The position numbers and the translations under genes were made by a program. 5,302 nucleotides of DNA from Gammaproteobacteria bacterium (GTDB lineage: Bacteria > Pseudomonadota > Gammaproteobacteria > Steroidobacterales > Steroidobacteraceae), in contig JAQGOD010000007.1 of assembly GCA_028293775.1 (NCBI GenBank), forward strand, positions 1 to 5,302, written 5' to 3'. Of the stretch, positions 4,767-5,302 are shown in pieces. The notes under the pieces are model-generated. The model was given only the letters and a program-made list of their open reading frames with translations. It did no database searches and had not been told where the DNA came from. Positions within the stretch are counted from its first letter, which is position 1. Every line of letters begins with the position of its first letter.

Positions 4767-5302
4767 ATGAGTACGGGCGCAACTATGGCGATTGACCCTG
4801 CAGCTTTCAACACCAGCATCGACGGCCGCGATCCGCGGGCGGGCGACTGGGGCCTGTGCCGTGCTGCCTATGAAAGGGATTCGTGCGGTTTCGGGCTCAT
4901 TGCGAGCCTCGATGACCGGGCGAGTCATTGGGTGCTCCAGACCGCCATCAGTTCCTTGAACCGCCTTACGCACCGCGGCGCCATTGCCGCCGATGGCAAG
5001 ACGGGCGATGGGTGCGGCCTTCTCATCAAGCAGCCCACCGCTTTCTTGCGCGCCGTGGCTGGCGATGCCGGACTCAAGCTTAAGCCGATGTTCGCTGCGG
5101 GCCTGGTATTCCTCAATAAAGATGCCGCGGTGGCTGAGGCGGCACGAAAACTTCTCACCGAGCAGCTGCAACTCGAGAAGCTCAAAGTCGCGGGTTTCCG
5201 CAAGCTACCCACCGACCCTTCAGCCTGCGGTTCGGAAGCGCTCAAAACCCTGCCGCTCATAGAGCAGATTTTCGTCAATGCCGATGGCGACATCGACGAA
5301 TC
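4767..5302 (+). CDS. gltB: Glutamate synthase (NADPH) large subunit, N-terminal part, cut by window edge
   Basis: GltB with GltD converts glutamine and 2-oxoglutarate into two glutamates (EC 1.4.1.13), the assimilation arm of the GS-GOGAT cycle in the cytoplasm. Only the first 178 codons are present. The class II amidotransferase nucleophile is Cys40 in ERDSCGFGLIA. Residues 1-39 would be the propeptide removed to expose it, close to the 36 residues of E. coli. Further matches are SLNRLTHRGAIAADGKTGDG (residues 71-90), the following CGLLIKQP, LVFLNKDAAVAEAARK and LPLIEQIFVNADGD, all close to E. coli GltB. ATG at 4767 follows GGGG (4759-4762) by four bases, a weak ribosome binding site. An in-frame ATG at 4785 is an alternative. 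It is divergent from pit and has its own promoter and a long leader. Confidence 0.95.
   Translation, partial: MSTGATMAIDPAAFNTSIDGRDPRAGDWGLCRAAYERDSCGFGLIASLDDRASHWVLQTAISSLNRLTHRGAIAADGKTGDGCGLLIKQPTAFLRAVAGDAGLKLKPMFAAGLVFLNKDAAVAEAARKLLTEQLQLEKLKVAGFRKLPTDPSACGSEALKTLPLIEQIFVNADGDIDE

Noticed and set aside
4734..5171. 145-codon minus-strand frame opposite gltB
   Set aside because: It overlaps the unmistakable GltB amidotransferase N-terminus and has no independent support.

Overview
The window looks like chromosomal housekeeping DNA from a GC-rich Gram-negative bacterium. A proteobacterium, probably gamma or beta, is the best guess. The guess rests on an oligopeptidase B and a PiT phosphate transporter that follow the Escherichia coli proteins almost motif for motif, a large-subunit GltB of proteobacterial type, and a textbook sigma-54 promoter. 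No mobile element, CRISPR array, tRNA or rRNA gene is visible.

Layout from left to right. Bases 1-97 hold the tail of a plus-strand reading frame that resembles the end of a SPOR domain. Bases 98-496 hold no clear protein gene, but they carry a near-perfect sigma-54 promoter (206-222) and a strong rho-independent terminator (446-498), both on the plus strand. Together they frame a transcript of about 260 nt that could be a small RNA or a leaderless small-protein mRNA. Next comes oligopeptidase B (minus strand, 2560-497), divergent from a two-CBS-domain protein (plus strand, 2638-3066). The two share a 77-bp intergenic region in which one TATA core can serve as the -10 element in both directions. 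The CBS gene converges on a PiT-type phosphate transporter (minus strand, 4495-3068) with one base between their stop codons. A 271-bp divergent region follows. It contains a 14-bp tandem repeat with a CTGTCAT core, a good sigma-70 promoter and a leader with a palindrome. It leads into the 5' end of gltB (glutamate synthase large subunit), which is cut by the window edge.

The genes are mostly single transcription units rather than one operon. Their themes are peptide breakdown, phosphate uptake, nitrogen assimilation (GltB) and adenylate or redox sensing (CBS pair), but the sequence shows no direct functional link among them. The most interesting part is the orphan sigma-54 unit at 206-498. 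Second are the shared promoter core at 2589-2596 and the gltB leader, where one sequence can pair with either of two downstream copies, one of them touching the ribosome binding site.
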